Source: Pseudomonas entomophila (GTDB taxonomy: Bacteria > Pseudomonadota > Gammaproteobacteria > Pseudomonadales > Pseudomonadaceae). Taken from it: DNA of 64,000 nt. Location: NCBI RefSeq assembly GCF_023277925.1, contig NZ_CP063832.1, positions 1,831,001 to 1,895,000 on the forward strand, given 5' to 3'. How positions within the stretch are numbered: the first letter of the stretch is position 1; every line of letters starts with the position of its first letter. This document shows, piece after piece, positions 11,391-20,686 of the stretch. Under the pieces are notes generated by a model. The model was given only the letters and a program-made list of their open reading frames with translations. It was not told the DNA's origin and made no database searches. A program made the position numbers and the translations under genes.

Positions 11391-11412
11391 AGTTGAATGC
11401 ACGCCCCTGGGC

Positions 11413-13479
11413 TCACCCCTGCAGAATGCGGTGAACCTGCCCGACCAGGGTCTCCAGGGAAAACGGCTTGAACAGCAAGGCCGTGCCTGGCTCGTCGAGC
11501 ATGGTCTGCTCGACAGGGTGCTCTGTAAAACCGGTGATGAACAGGATCTTCTGCTCCGGCTTGATCAGCCGCAACGCCCTGGCGACCTGACTACCGCTGA
11601 AGCCTCCCGGCAATCCGATATCGGTGATCACCAGGTCGAACGGCCCGGCATGACGGAACTGCCCCAAAGCGGCGTTGGCGTCCGTCACGTCGCACACCTC
11701 GAAGCCGCGCTCCACCAGCACTTCCTTCATCAAATTGCGCAGCGTGACTTCATCATCGACCAACAACACCCGCTCGCCCCGAGCTTGGCCAGTCACTAAC
11801 GGCAAGGGTTCGGGCAGCGTGCCGTGGAACCTGGGAAACATCAGCACTACCCGGGCACCTTTATCCTTGGTCGACTCGATCCAGGCCTGCCCCCCCGACT
11901 GGCGTACGAAGCCATGGACCATGGGCAAGCCGAGCCCTGCCCCCTGGCCCAGTGGTTTGGTGGTGAAAAACGGTTCGAAGGCGTGTTCCAGGTCCTCTTG
12001 CGACATGCCATGGCCGTCATCTTCGACCTGGATCAGCACATAGTCGCCAGCCGGGACACCGGCCACCCCTTCAGTGGCGACGACAAGCCTTTCATTGACG
12101 GTACGGATCGACAGGTTGCCACGGCCCAGGCAGGCATCACGCGCATTGGCGCACAGGTGCAGCAGCGCGTTGCGCAGCTGGTCAGGGTCGAGCTGGACGG
12201 GCCAGGGGGCTGTGTCCAACTGCCACTCCAGGTTCATCTGACCACCCAGGGCCTGTTGCAGGACGGGTTGTGCCTCGCGCAGCACACGGTTGACATCCAA
12301 CGCCACGGGGGAAAGTGGCTGACTGCGGGCAAACGCCAGCAGGTTGTGGGTCAGGCCTATGGCCCGCTGGGCACATTCACGGGCCATTCGCACGTAGCTG
12401 TCCAACCGTTCCAGCTGCCCTTGGGCGATACGTCGATCCAGCAGTTCCAGGCTGCTGCCAACCCCGGACAGCACGTTGTTCATCTCATGCGCCAGGCCTC
12501 CGGCCACGCTGACCACCGACTCCATGCGCTGGCTATCGCGCAAGGCCGCCTCGGCAAGCCGTTGGACGGCCTGGCGCTCATGAGTGATATCCCGCCCCAC
12601 GAGAATCGGGAACTCTTGACCGGGTGTCGTGCGCCACCGGAACGAGCAGTAATGACCTTCACAGTGGCGCATCCGGGCTTCGAAGGCGTTGGTGACGATC
12701 CCCTGCTCGAGTGCCATGAGAGCCAGCTGAACCTCGCTGCGATCAGCTGGATGAAACAGCTCCAGCAAGGGTCCCTCGACCTGCGCTGCCTGCTCCCAGC
12801 CCAGCAACCGGGACCAGGCAGGGTTGGCCGTGCGTAAGCGCAGCTGCCCGTCGAGTATCAGCATCACATCTGGAGACAATTGCCAGGTATGTTCAGTATC
12901 GGCCAGGTAATGCGCCAACTGCCCTTCGAAGGACTGCGCCAGATCGCGCCATTCGCGCGTGCTCTGCCTGCTCGCCGTAGTGTCGAGCAACGTGTGCAGA
13001 AAACCGGCGACCGCCCCTTGATCGTCGCGGATCGGCGAATAGCAGCAAGTGAACCACGCCTGTGTTTGCTTGCCGCCACGCGATACTGTCAGCTCGGTGT
13101 TCTCCACCAGACTGCCTTGGCCTTCCAGGGTTTTGAACACAACGCCCCCCATGTGGTCCCAGGCGTCGCGCCAAAGCTGGTCGAAGCTTTCGCCCTGAGC
13201 GGCGCTTTTCTGCCCCAACAACGCCAGGTAGGCATCGTTGTGGATCACCGTCAGGTCCGCCCCCCACACCAATGCATTGGGGAAAGGTGACAACAACAAC
13301 ATGTCGACAGCGATACGCAAGGTCGGTGGCCACTGCGTCACAGGCCCCAACGGCGTGCGGCCCCAGTCGAAACGGGCAATCGCTTCGCTCATCCGCGCCG
13401 CAATCGGGGACGCGGGCGCCAGATGTATCACCTGGATAGCTCCGGGCGCTGGCAATGCGTCAGCGGCCAATATCTTCAT
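11413..13479 (-). CDS. Hybrid PAS sensor histidine kinase / response regulator
   Basis: 688 residues, cytoplasmic (no membrane segment seen). Order: a PAS-like domain from about 35 (FDWGRTPLGPVTQWPP) to 165, a second PAS (about 200-305), the HisKA phospho-acceptor helix (GGLAHEMNNVLSG, His near 331), the HATPase domain with DDGHGMSQED and GAGLGLPMVHG (near 490-530), and a C-terminal receiver (VLLVDDE near 570, phospho-acceptor in VITDIGLPGG). The start at 13479 lies 20 bases inside the cytosine deaminase gene, so translation is probably coupled; Met30 (13392) is an alternative start. No DNA-binding domain is fused, so output goes to another protein. Confidence 0.93.
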   Translation of the reverse strand: MKILAADALPAPGAIQVIHLAPASPIAARMSEAIARFDWGRTPLGPVTQWPPTLRIAVDMLLLSPFPNALVWGADLTVIHNDAYLALLGQKSAAQGESFDQLWRDAWDHMGGVVFKTLEGQGSLVENTELTVSRGGKQTQAWFTCCYSPIRDDQGAVAGFLHTLLDTTASRQSTREWRDLAQSFEGQLAHYLADTEHTWQLSPDVMLILDGQLRLRTANPAWSRLLGWEQAAQVEGPLLELFHPADRSEVQLALMALEQGIVTNAFEARMRHCEGHYCSFRWRTTPGQEFPILVGRDITHERQAVQRLAEAALRDSQRMESVVSVAGGLAHEMNNVLSGVGSSLELLDRRIAQGQLERLDSYVRMARECAQRAIGLTHNLLAFARSQPLSPVALDVNRVLREAQPVLQQALGGQMNLEWQLDTAPWPVQLDPDQLRNALLHLCANARDACLGRGNLSIRTVNERLVVATEGVAGVPAGDYVLIQVEDDGHGMSQEDLEHAFEPFFTTKPLGQGAGLGLPMVHGFVRQSGGQAWIESTKDKGARVVLMFPRFHGTLPEPLPLVTGQARGERVLLVDDEVTLRNLMKEVLVERGFEVCDVTDANAALGQFRHAGPFDLVITDIGLPGGFSGSQVARALRLIKPEQKILFITGFTEHPVEQTMLDEPGTALLFKPFSLETLVGQVHRILQG

Positions 13480-13909
13480 TCCACAGTTGCGGTTTTTCCT
13501 TTATGAACTGGTTCATCAAGTCTCGACAGGTTTGGTCGTGACGTACGTCAAGCACAACGCCTCGGCTTGTGAGCAGTTGCTCTTCGCCCATAAATGTTTC
13601 GTTCTCGCCGATGACCACGCGCTTGATGCCGTAAAGAAGAATCGCGCCACTGCACATGGCACAGGGCGACAAGGTGGTGTAGAGCGTCGCCTCTTGGTAG
13701 ACACTGGCCGGCTGACGCCCGGCGTTTTCCAGGGCGTCCATCTCGCCGTGGAGGATGGCGCTGCCATTCTGCACCCGGCGATTATGTCCCCGGCCGATGA
13801 TCTTGCCGTCGTGCACCAGCACCGAGCCGATGGGGATCCCCCCTTCTGCCAGCCCCTTGTGGGCTTCGTCGATGGCCGCCCGCATGAATGCAGAGGTGTC
13901 CTGTTCCAT
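13460..13909 (-). CDS. Cytosine deaminase of the yeast Fcy1 type (nucleobase deaminase)
   Basis: 149 residues from ATG 13909. Zinc-dependent deaminase fold with HGEMDALE (His ligand and proton-shuttle Glu near 60) and SPCAMCSGA (two Cys ligands near 90). The C-terminal half (LYTTLSPCAMC, GIKRVVIGEN, EKPQLWNEDIGR) closely resembles fungal cytosine deaminase Fcy1, which turns cytosine into uracil for salvage, rather than bacterial CodA (amidohydrolase fold) or tRNA adenosine deaminase TadA. The gene overlaps the downstream hybrid kinase by 20 bases. Substrate is inferred from resemblance; guanine or another base is possible. Confidence 0.9.
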   Translation of the reverse strand: MEQDTSAFMRAAIDEAHKGLAEGGIPIGSVLVHDGKIIGRGHNRRVQNGSAILHGEMDALENAGRQPASVYQEATLYTTLSPCAMCSGAILLYGIKRVVIGENETFMGEEQLLTSRGVVLDVRHDQTCRDLMNQFIKEKPQLWNEDIGR

Positions 13910-14051
13910 GGTGTCGCCCCGTAATGCGTTTGTTGTGCAGCAGCCTAGCACAGCGTCGGAAGGTCATGGCACCTTGCCAATCGACGGCTATGCTCAATAG
14001 GCTTTCCCCTGCCGGTTAATGACTCTCACTGGGTTCAATGGGCATGCGAAC

Positions 14052-14741
14052 ATGAACAAGAAGATCCTGATCGTGCTGACCAATACCGCCAAGTACCCCG
14101 ATCTCAAGCGGGCCACAGGGTTGTGGCTGGGTGAGGCCGTGCACTTCGTCGACAAGGTGCAACAGGCCGGCTACACGGTCGACTATGTCAGCCCGGCGGG
14201 TGGCTACGTGCCCATCGACCCGCACAGCCTGCAGATGGCACCAGAGCTGGACTGGCAGTGGTACAACGACAAGGCCTTCATGAACCGCCTGGGTGCAACC
14301 CTGAACCCGACCCAGGTCAAGGCCGAGCACTACAGCGCGATCTATTACACCGGCGGCCATGGCGTGATCTGGGATTTTCCCAGCAACCAGCCATTGCAGG
14401 AGCTGGCGCGGCGCATTCACGAACGCGGCGGCGTGGTCGCCTCGGTATGCCATGGTGCGGTGGGGTTGTTGAACATCAAGCTCAGCGATAACACCCTACT
14501 GCTCAAAGAAAGGGAGGTGACGGGCTTCTCCAACACAGAGGAGAAACTCGCCGAGCTGGATAGCGTAGTGCCGTTCCTGACCGAGAACGAACTGGGCGCG
14601 CGCGGCGGCATATACAGCAAGGCGGAGGATCCATGGATGCCCTTCGTGGTCGAGGACGGCAACCTCATCACCGGGCAGAACCCGGCCTCTACCACTGGCG
14701 TGGCCGAGGCGGTCCTGCGCTACCTGGACACCAGGAAATAG
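14052..14741 (+). CDS. DJ-1/PfpI superfamily protein (Hsp31/glyoxalase III-like)
   Basis: 229 residues from ATG 14052 (MNKKILIVLTNTAKY). The nucleophile elbow ASVCHGAVGLLN (Cys near 135) and a GGHGVIWDFP loop near 104 are typical of the Hsp31-like type-1 glutamine-amidotransferase-fold group, many members of which degrade methylglyoxal or act as stress chaperones. An upstream in-frame start (14019) would add 11 residues without family support. Convergent with hpd; a strong hairpin lies between the two stops. Biochemical role is inferred from family only. Confidence 0.9.
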   Translation: MNKKILIVLTNTAKYPDLKRATGLWLGEAVHFVDKVQQAGYTVDYVSPAGGYVPIDPHSLQMAPELDWQWYNDKAFMNRLGATLNPTQVKAEHYSAIYYTGGHGVIWDFPSNQPLQELARRIHERGGVVASVCHGAVGLLNIKLSDNTLLLKEREVTGFSNTEEKLAELDSVVPFLTENELGARGGIYSKAEDPWMPFVVEDGNLITGQNPASTTGVAEAVLRYLDTRK

Positions 14742-14749
14742 CCAGAAAC

Positions 14750-14809
14750 ATCGCGGGGCCAGCCGGCTCCCACACCATGAAGGGCGTGAGAGCCGGCTGG
14801 CCCCGCGAT
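14750..14809. terminator. Bidirectional hairpin between convergent genes
   Basis: A nearly perfect 20-base stem (ATCGCGGGGCCAGCCGGCTC and its complement) around a roughly 20-base loop, between the convergent DJ-1-like gene and hpd. There is no long T-run, so it is either a REP-type element or a factor-assisted terminator serving both genes. Confidence 0.6.
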
Positions 14810-14830
14810 AGGTGTTGCAGGTGACGCGTG

Positions 14831-15904
14831 TTACTCGACGTTCAGCACGCCACGGCGCACCTGATCACGCTCGATCGACTCGAACAGCGCCTTGAAGTTG
14901 CCTTCGCCGAAGCCATCGTCGCCCTTGCGCTGGATGAACTCGAAGAATACCGGGCCCAGCAGGGTCTCGGAGAAGATCTGCAGCAGCAGGCGCTTGTCGC
15001 CCGCCTCGGACGCGCCATCCAGCAGGATCCCGCGGCTCTTGAGCTGGTCGACCGGCTCGCCATGGCCCGGCAGGCGTTCCTCGAGCATCTCGTAGTAGGT
15101 CTGTGGCGGCGGGGTCATGAAGCGCATGCCGAAGCCCTTGAGCGCGTCCCAGGTCTTGAGCAGGTCGTCGGTGAGGAAGGCCACGTGCTGGATACCCTCA
15201 CCATTGAACTGCATCAGGAACTCTTCGATCTGCCCCGAGCCCTTCGACGATTCCTCGTTGAGCGGGATGCGGATCATGCCGTCCGGCGCGGTCATGGCGC
15301 GGGAGGTCAGGCCGGTGTACTCGCCCTTGATGTCGAAGTAGCGGATCTCGCGGAAGTTGAACAGCTTCTCGTAGAAGCCCGCCCAATACGACATACGCCC
15401 GCGATAGACGTTGTGGGTCAGGTGGTCGATGATCTTCAGGCCGGCACCGACCGGGTTGCGGTCAACGCCTTCGATGAACTTGAAGTCGATGTCGTAGATC
15501 GAGCTGCCTTCTTCATAGCGGTCGATCAGGTACAGCGGCGCGCCACCGATACCCTTGATCGCCGGCAGGCGCAGCTCCATCGGGCCGGTTTCGATCTCCA
15601 CCGGCTGGGCGCCCAGCTCAAGGGCACGGGCGTAGGCTTCGTGGGCGTTACGCACGCGGAAGGCCATGCCACACACCGACGGGCCGTGCTCGGCGGCGAA
15701 GTACGAGGCAATGCCCGGTTCGTTGTTCAGAATCAGGTTGATGCCACCCTGGCGATACAGGTGCACATCTTTGGAGCGGTGGGTCGCCACCTTGGTGAAA
15801 CCGAGCATCTGGAACACAGGTTCCAGCACGCCAGGGGTCGGCGAGGCAAGCTCGATGAATTCGAAGCCTTCCAGGCCCATCGGGTTGTCGAAGATATCTG
15901 CCAT
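14831..15904 (-). CDS. hpd: 4-hydroxyphenylpyruvate dioxygenase
   Basis: Fe(II) enzyme that converts 4-hydroxyphenylpyruvate to homogentisate in tyrosine/phenylalanine catabolism. 357 residues, the Pseudomonas length. Two VOC-type beta-alpha-beta halves; iron ligands expected in IIDHLTHNV (His near 161), [11 protein letters not shown] (His near 240) and [18 protein letters not shown] (Glu near 322), the last being a family signature. ATG 15904 ([10 protein letters not shown]) is preceded by GAGGA; the longer open frame upstream has no ribosome site. Homogentisate pathway genes are not adjacent, which is common. Confidence 0.97.
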   Translation of the reverse strand: MADIFDNPMGLEGFEFIELASPTPGVLEPVFQMLGFTKVATHRSKDVHLYRQGGINLILNNEPGIASYFAAEHGPSVCGMAFRVRNAHEAYARALELGAQPVEIETGPMELRLPAIKGIGGAPLYLIDRYEEGSSIYDIDFKFIEGVDRNPVGAGLKIIDHLTHNVYRGRMSYWAGFYEKLFNFREIRYFDIKGEYTGLTSRAMTAPDGMIRIPLNEESSKGSGQIEEFLMQFNGEGIQHVAFLTDDLLKTWDALKGFGMRFMTPPPQTYYEMLEERLPGHGEPVDQLKSRGILLDGASEAGDKRLLLQIFSETLLGPVFFEFIQRKGDDGFGEGNFKALFESIERDQVRRGVLNVE

Positions 15905-16216
15905 TTCTATGTCCTCATCTGCAGCGAAATACGATTGTTCAGTTGCTTTCGATGTAGAACTGGCGTGGTGGTGAGCACGGTATCCCGCGCACGCTGCGGG
16001 CGAGGAAGTCACCAATGATCAGCTTGAACCCATGGTATGTCATATGGACCCATTCTCGGCGGGTTTGATTCCCCGGGGGCGGAGAACCTTATTCTTGTAT
16101 TCGTAACCGGATTCTATAGTGCGTAAATCGGTTTGTCGCGCTTTAGTTCGAAGGCCGCTCGACAAACGGCTATCCTCTGCATAATTCACGTCCGCCCGTC
16201 CGAAGGTCCCCCGCGC
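15905..16216. promoter_or_regulatory. Divergent promoter region, hpd and EAL phosphodiesterase
   Basis: 312 bases between divergent starts. No gene or clear repeat seen. The stretch 16085-16140 is A/T-rich and is the likeliest place for the promoters. No operator could be assigned. Confidence 0.45.
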
Positions 16217-17803
16217 ATGCCCCTGACACCCAAACGCCCTGCCCGCTGGAGCTGGCGCATGTTGCTACCCTGGTGCGTGGGCGTGCTGCCGCTGCTGTGC
16301 GGGCTGGCGGTGATGCGCTGGCAGACCGAGCGCGAGCTGCAGGCCAGCAGCGCGGCAACCGCCCACGAGGTGGTGCAACACCTCGAGACCGTGCTCGACA
16401 GCCTCTCCATCGCCGCCAGCCACCTGCTACCAAAAGCCGGCCAGCCCTGCCAGGACGTGCAACTGGCGTTGCGTATCGAAGTGACGCGCAACGCCTTCGT
16501 GCGCTCCACCAACCTGTTCGAACGCGACACGCTGTATTGCTCCTCCCTGTTCGGCGAATTCGACGAGCCGGTGGACGCCAGGGACTACACCGGTGGGCAA
16601 CTGTGGCTGATGGATGGCAACTCGGTCACCCCTGGCCAACCGCTGCTGGTCTACCGCATCAGCGAGGGTGACCGCGGCGCCATCACCACGGTGGATGGCA
16701 ATCATCTGCTCACCGCCTTGCGCCTGATCGGCGAGGACGAAGAACTGCAGGTGCAGGTGGGCAACCACTGGATGGGCAGGGACGGCCTGGTGCACAACGG
16801 CAGCCCACCTGCCGCGGCCAGCGCGGCGGTCACGTTCTCCTCGACGCGCTACCCGATCAGCGTGCACGGTGGCTATGGCCCTGCCAAGCCGGGCGAGCTG
16901 ATGCGTTCGCGCTACCCGGCCCTGCTTAGCCTGCTGCTGGTACTGGGGATACTGGCCGGCGTCACCTGCCGCTGGCAGATTCGCCGCGCCTCCTCGCCCC
17001 GCGCCGAACTGCACCGGGCGCTGGAGGCCGGCGAGTTCCTGCCCTACTTCCAACCGGTGGTGCGCAAGGGCGACTACCACTGGGCCGGCGTCGAAGTGCT
17101 GATGCGCTGGCAACATCCGCGCGAAGGCCTGGTGCGCCCCGACCTGTTCATCCCCTACGCCGAGCACAGTGGGCAGATCGTCGCCATGACCCGCAGCCTG
17201 ATGCTCAACACCGCGCAGGCGCTGGCCCCACACGCCGAGCTGCTGGAGGACGGGTTCCACATCGGCATCAACATCACCGCCGACCACTGCCGCGACCTGG
17301 GCCTGCTCGACGACTGCCAGACCTTCCTCCAGCATTTCCCGCCCGGGCGCGTGGTGCTGACCCTGGAACTGACCGAGCGCAAGCTCATCGAGCCGACACC
17401 GGTCACCCTGGCGCTGTTCGAAAGGCTTCACGCGATGGGGGTGATGATCGCCCTGGACGACTTCGGCACCGGCCAGTCCAGCCTCAACTACCTGCGCCAG
17501 TTCAAGGTCGACTACCTGAAGATCGACCAGGGTTTCGTCGCCATGATCGGCGGCGATGCGCTCTCCCAACACATTCTCGACACCATCATCGAACTGTCCG
17601 CCAAACTGGGGTTGGGCATCGTCGCCGAGGGTGTGGAGACCGACGTCCAGCGCGACTACCTGGCCCATCACGGCGTGGACTTCCAGCAGGGCTACCTGTT
17701 CGCCCGGCCGATGCCCATCGCCGAGCTGCTCCTGGCCCTCGCCGCGCGCCCCGGCAGCCCGCGGTTGCCGCAAGGCGCGGCCCCTGAGATCATGCGCGGC
17801 TGA
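16217..17803 (+). CDS. Membrane cyclic-di-GMP phosphodiesterase, CSS-motif sensor plus EAL domain
   Basis: 528 residues from ATG 16217 (GAAGG upstream). Two membrane segments (about 14-32 and 230-250) bracket a periplasmic CSS-motif sensor domain with the Cys-Ser-Ser triplet in LYCSSLFG (near 105) and a second Cys in GQPCQD (near 81), which in studied relatives form a redox-sensing disulfide. The C-terminal EAL domain (about 265-510) has the EVLMRW signature and the metal/catalytic ALDDFGTGQSSLNYL and VDYLKIDQGFV motifs, so it should hydrolyse c-di-GMP. No GGDEF domain. Regulation by envelope redox state is inference from the family. Confidence 0.93.
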   Translation: MPLTPKRPARWSWRMLLPWCVGVLPLLCGLAVMRWQTERELQASSAATAHEVVQHLETVLDSLSIAASHLLPKAGQPCQDVQLALRIEVTRNAFVRSTNLFERDTLYCSSLFGEFDEPVDARDYTGGQLWLMDGNSVTPGQPLLVYRISEGDRGAITTVDGNHLLTALRLIGEDEELQVQVGNHWMGRDGLVHNGSPPAAASAAVTFSSTRYPISVHGGYGPAKPGELMRSRYPALLSLLLVLGILAGVTCRWQIRRASSPRAELHRALEAGEFLPYFQPVVRKGDYHWAGVEVLMRWQHPREGLVRPDLFIPYAEHSGQIVAMTRSLMLNTAQALAPHAELLEDGFHIGINITADHCRDLGLLDDCQTFLQHFPPGRVVLTLELTERKLIEPTPVTLALFERLHAMGVMIALDDFGTGQSSLNYLRQFKVDYLKIDQGFVAMIGGDALSQHILDTIIELSAKLGLGIVAEGVETDVQRDYLAHHGVDFQQGYLFARPMPIAELLLALAARPGSPRLPQGAAPEIMRG

Positions 17804-17836
17804 TCCCACCGCTCACTTCCCGTTTTCGAGGCATTC

Positions 17837-18724
17837 GTGTCAAAAGGCATTGTTTCGTCGGTCATGGCATCCTGCCTGTTCGCCGTGATGTACTTCTATA
17901 CCTCCTTCCTCAAGCCGCTGGATGGCGAGGAAATCTTCGGCTGGCGAACCCTGCTGACCCTACCCTGCCTCACCCTGTTCATGCTCATTTCCAAAGACTG
18001 GAAGCGCGTCGGCGAGCTGCTGGGGCGTGTCCGGCGCACACCGCTCCTGCTGCTGGGCATGGTCGGCACCTCCTGGCTGATGGGCGTGCAGCTATGGCTG
18101 TTCCTCTGGGCACCGTTGCACGGGCGCAGCCTGGAAGTCTCGATGGGTTATTTCCTGCTGCCGCTGGCCATGGTCCTGACCGGGCGGCTGGTGTATGGCG
18201 AGCGCCTGTCACGCCTGCAGAAGGTGGCAGTGAGCTGCGCGGCCCTGGGCGTGGGCCACGAGCTGTACCAGCACGGCAGCTTCGCCTGGGAGACGCTACT
18301 GGTGATGATCGGCTACCCGATCTACTTCGTCCTGCGCCGCCGCTGCCGCACCGACCACCTCGGTGGCCTGTGGTGCGACATGTGCCTACTGCTGCCCTGG
18401 GCCCTGTACTTCGTGATCCAGGGCCCGCTGTCGGCGGCCGACCTTGCCGAACACCCCGGCCTTTACGGGCTGATTCCGCTGCTCGGGGCGATCAGTGCCT
18501 GCGCCCTGATCGCCTACGTGCTGGCCAGCCGCCTGTTGCCGTTCAGCCTGTTCGGCCTGCTCAGCTACGTCGAGCCGGTGCTGCTGGTGGGCGTTGCCCT
18601 GCTGCTGGGCGAGACCATCGGCCCGGACCAGTGGCTCACCTACCTACCGATCTGGGCCGCCGTGCTGGTGCTGGTGCTCGAAGGTTTCAAGCACCTGCTG
18701 CGCCAGCGTCGGCGCTCGGTGTAA
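17837..18724 (+). CDS. rarD: RarD-type EamA/DMT superfamily permease
   Basis: 295 residues with about ten hydrophobic helices, starting at GTG 17837 with GAGG four bases upstream. The overall pattern ([19 protein letters not shown] start, [17 protein letters not shown] in helix 9) matches RarD-like transporters of the drug/metabolite superfamily. The substrate is unknown; the historical link to chloramphenicol resistance is weak. The last 38 bases overlap tail-to-tail with the TerC-family gene on the other strand. Confidence 0.85.
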   Translation: MSKGIVSSVMASCLFAVMYFYTSFLKPLDGEEIFGWRTLLTLPCLTLFMLISKDWKRVGELLGRVRRTPLLLLGMVGTSWLMGVQLWLFLWAPLHGRSLEVSMGYFLLPLAMVLTGRLVYGERLSRLQKVAVSCAALGVGHELYQHGSFAWETLLVMIGYPIYFVLRRRCRTDHLGGLWCDMCLLLPWALYFVIQGPLSAADLAEHPGLYGLIPLLGAISACALIAYVLASRLLPFSLFGLLSYVEPVLLVGVALLLGETIGPDQWLTYLPIWAAVLVLVLEGFKHLLRQRRRSV

Positions 18725-20258
18725 GGCGCACCTGGCGTACCCGTCGCTCCTCCACCGCGACCACGGTCAGGGTCCAGCCGTTCCAGGCCAGCCGGTCGCC
18801 GACCATCGGCAAGCGATCCAGCAGGCTCATCACCAGGCCCGCGAGGGTCTGGTAGTCCTCGGTGGCGCGGGCGGCGAAGCCGGTCCGCGCCTGGATCTGG
18901 GCCAGGTTGAGTGCGCCACTGACCACGAAGCCGCCCTCCTCCTCGATTACGCCCGGCCCCTCGACCTCGCTGGCGTCCGGCAGTTCGCCGGCAATCGACT
19001 CGAGGATGTCGGTCATGGTCAGCACACCGGTGAAGTCACCGAACTCGTTGACCACGAAAGCAATGTGCGTGGATTGCCCGCGCATCTGCTCCAGGGCGTT
19101 GAGGATGCTGAAGCTCTCCAGCAGGTTGAGCGGCGCCCGCGCCAGGTTTTCCAGGTCCGGCTGATTGCCGGCCAGCAGCTCCCTGAGCAGCTCCTTCTTG
19201 TGCACGAAGCCCAGCGGTTCCTCGATCCGGCCATCGCGAATCAGCGGCAGGCGCGAGTACGACGAGCTGACCAGTACCTGGGTTATAGCCTCGGTGGGCT
19301 GCGACAGGTCGATCACGTCGACCTTGGCGCGCACGGTCATCAACGTGCGGATCGGCCGCTCGGCCAGGTTCAGCACGCCGCTGATCATCACCCGCTCGCG
19401 GCGGTCGAAGACCACGTGCTCGTCACCACCCTCGACCAGGTCGGCGATCTCCTCGCCCAGTTCGTCGGCCTCCACCCGCCGCCCGCCCATCAGGCGCAAC
19501 ACGGCGTGGGCGGTGCGTTCACGCAGCGGCCGATGCTGCTGCAGGCTGCGCTTGCGGCGGGCACGGGCCAGCTGGTTGAACAGCTCGATCAGCAGCGAGA
19601 AACCAATGGCCGCGTACAGATAGCCTTTGGGGATATGGAAGCCCAGGCCCTCGGCGGTCAGGCTGAAGCCGATCATCATCAGGAAGCCCAGGCACAGCAT
19701 GATCACCGTCGGGTGAGCGTTGACGAAGCGGGTCAGCGGCTTGCTGGCGACGATCATGATGCCGATGGAGAAGATCACCGCGATCATCATCACCGACAGC
19801 TGTTCGACCATGCCCACCGCGGTGATCACCGCGTCCAGCGAGAACACCGCGTCGAGCACCACGATCTGCGCCACGATCGGCCAGAAGGCGGCATGACGCG
19901 CCACACCACCCGACTGGGCGACATGCCCTTCCAGGCGTTCGTGCAGCTCCATGGTGGCCTTGAACAGCAGGAACACACCACCGAACAGCATGATCAGGTC
20001 ACGGCCGGAGAAGGTCTTGCCGAAGATATCGATCAACGGCGCGGTCAGGGTCACCATCCACGAGATGCTGGCCAGCAGGCCCAGGCGCATGATCAGCGCC
20101 AACGACAGGCCGATCACCCGCGCGCGGTCGCGCTGATGCGGCGGCAGCTTGTCCGCCAGGATGGCAATGAACACCAGGTTGTCGATACCCAGCACCAGTT
20201 CGAGGACGATCAGCGTCAACAGGCCCAGCCAGGCCGTGGGGTCGGCTAGCCATTCCAT
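18687..20258 (-). CDS. TerC-family integral membrane protein with CBS pair and CorC/HlyC domain
   Basis: 523 residues. The N-terminal TerC-like membrane domain (about 1-230, seven helices, with [20 protein letters not shown] and the second [14 protein letters not shown] motif whose acidic residues bind metal) is followed by a CBS-domain pair (about 305-425) and a C-terminal CorC/HlyC transporter-associated domain (about 440-515). Same architecture as E. coli YoaE/YegH. Relatives have been linked to manganese or other cation export; the exact ion is not shown by sequence. Confidence 0.9.
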   Translation of the reverse strand: MEWLADPTAWLGLLTLIVLELVLGIDNLVFIAILADKLPPHQRDRARVIGLSLALIMRLGLLASISWMVTLTAPLIDIFGKTFSGRDLIMLFGGVFLLFKATMELHERLEGHVAQSGGVARHAAFWPIVAQIVVLDAVFSLDAVITAVGMVEQLSVMMIAVIFSIGIMIVASKPLTRFVNAHPTVIMLCLGFLMMIGFSLTAEGLGFHIPKGYLYAAIGFSLLIELFNQLARARRKRSLQQHRPLRERTAHAVLRLMGGRRVEADELGEEIADLVEGGDEHVVFDRRERVMISGVLNLAERPIRTLMTVRAKVDVIDLSQPTEAITQVLVSSSYSRLPLIRDGRIEEPLGFVHKKELLRELLAGNQPDLENLARAPLNLLESFSILNALEQMRGQSTHIAFVVNEFGDFTGVLTMTDILESIAGELPDASEVEGPGVIEEEGGFVVSGALNLAQIQARTGFAARATEDYQTLAGLVMSLLDRLPMVGDRLAWNGWTLTVVAVEERRVRQVRLTPSADAGAAGA

Positions 20259-20686
20259 CAGCGGGTACTCACGGGGAAAGCGTCACGAGGACGGGGGAAG
20301 GTTGGCCGGGACGGCCGGGGACTGGGGGGCTCCGCGAAGGTGCTCATATAGACCTTGTTCGAAAAATGGGATGTCGATCCTACAATCGATGCAGATTTTT
20401 CTGATAGCGCGAAACTATTACAAAAGCTGTAACAGATGACCCCGGGCACGTTTGGCGCTGAACGCTGAACCCTGTAGGAGCGGCTTAAGCCGCGATGCAG
20501 CCATCGCGGTGGCTGGCACCCGCTTTGCAGGTGATCGCGGCTAAAGCCGCTCCTACAGAGGCCGTGTCAGACCATCGTTTCATGTTGCGCGCCATTAGCG
20601 CCGGCCTCCCGGCAGACCAAGGATGCTCCCGCTGCAAATCACCGCTACAATGCCCGCCTTACCGTGACAGCCCGACCTATAACGAC
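20259..20686. other. Intergenic region with TerC promoter side, REP unit and rlhA promoter
   Basis: 428 bases without a convincing gene. The A/T-rich stretch 20340-20440 is the probable promoter area of the TerC-family gene; 20472-20558 is a REP unit; 20559-20686 leads into rlhA. The open frame that runs from 20495 into rlhA only reads through the repeat. Confidence 0.6.
20472..20558. repeat. 87-bp REP unit
   Basis: CTGTAGGAGCGGCTTaAGCC at one end and its complement GGCTaAAGCCGCTCCTACAG at the other, with an inner GGTGgCTGGCACCCGC-like segment. Same size and design as the units at 22701, 32021 and 57060. Confidence 0.85.

Noticed and set aside
14828..16018. 396-residue plus-strand open frame
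   Set aside because: Exact antisense of hpd, which has all family motifs and a good ribosome site.
18594..20249. 551-residue plus-strand open frame
   Set aside because: Antisense of the TerC/CBS gene; composition is His/Gln/Arg-rich with no domain.
20495..20686. 64-residue N-terminal extension of rlhA
   Set aside because: It would be translated from the REP element; homologues begin at the internal Met.
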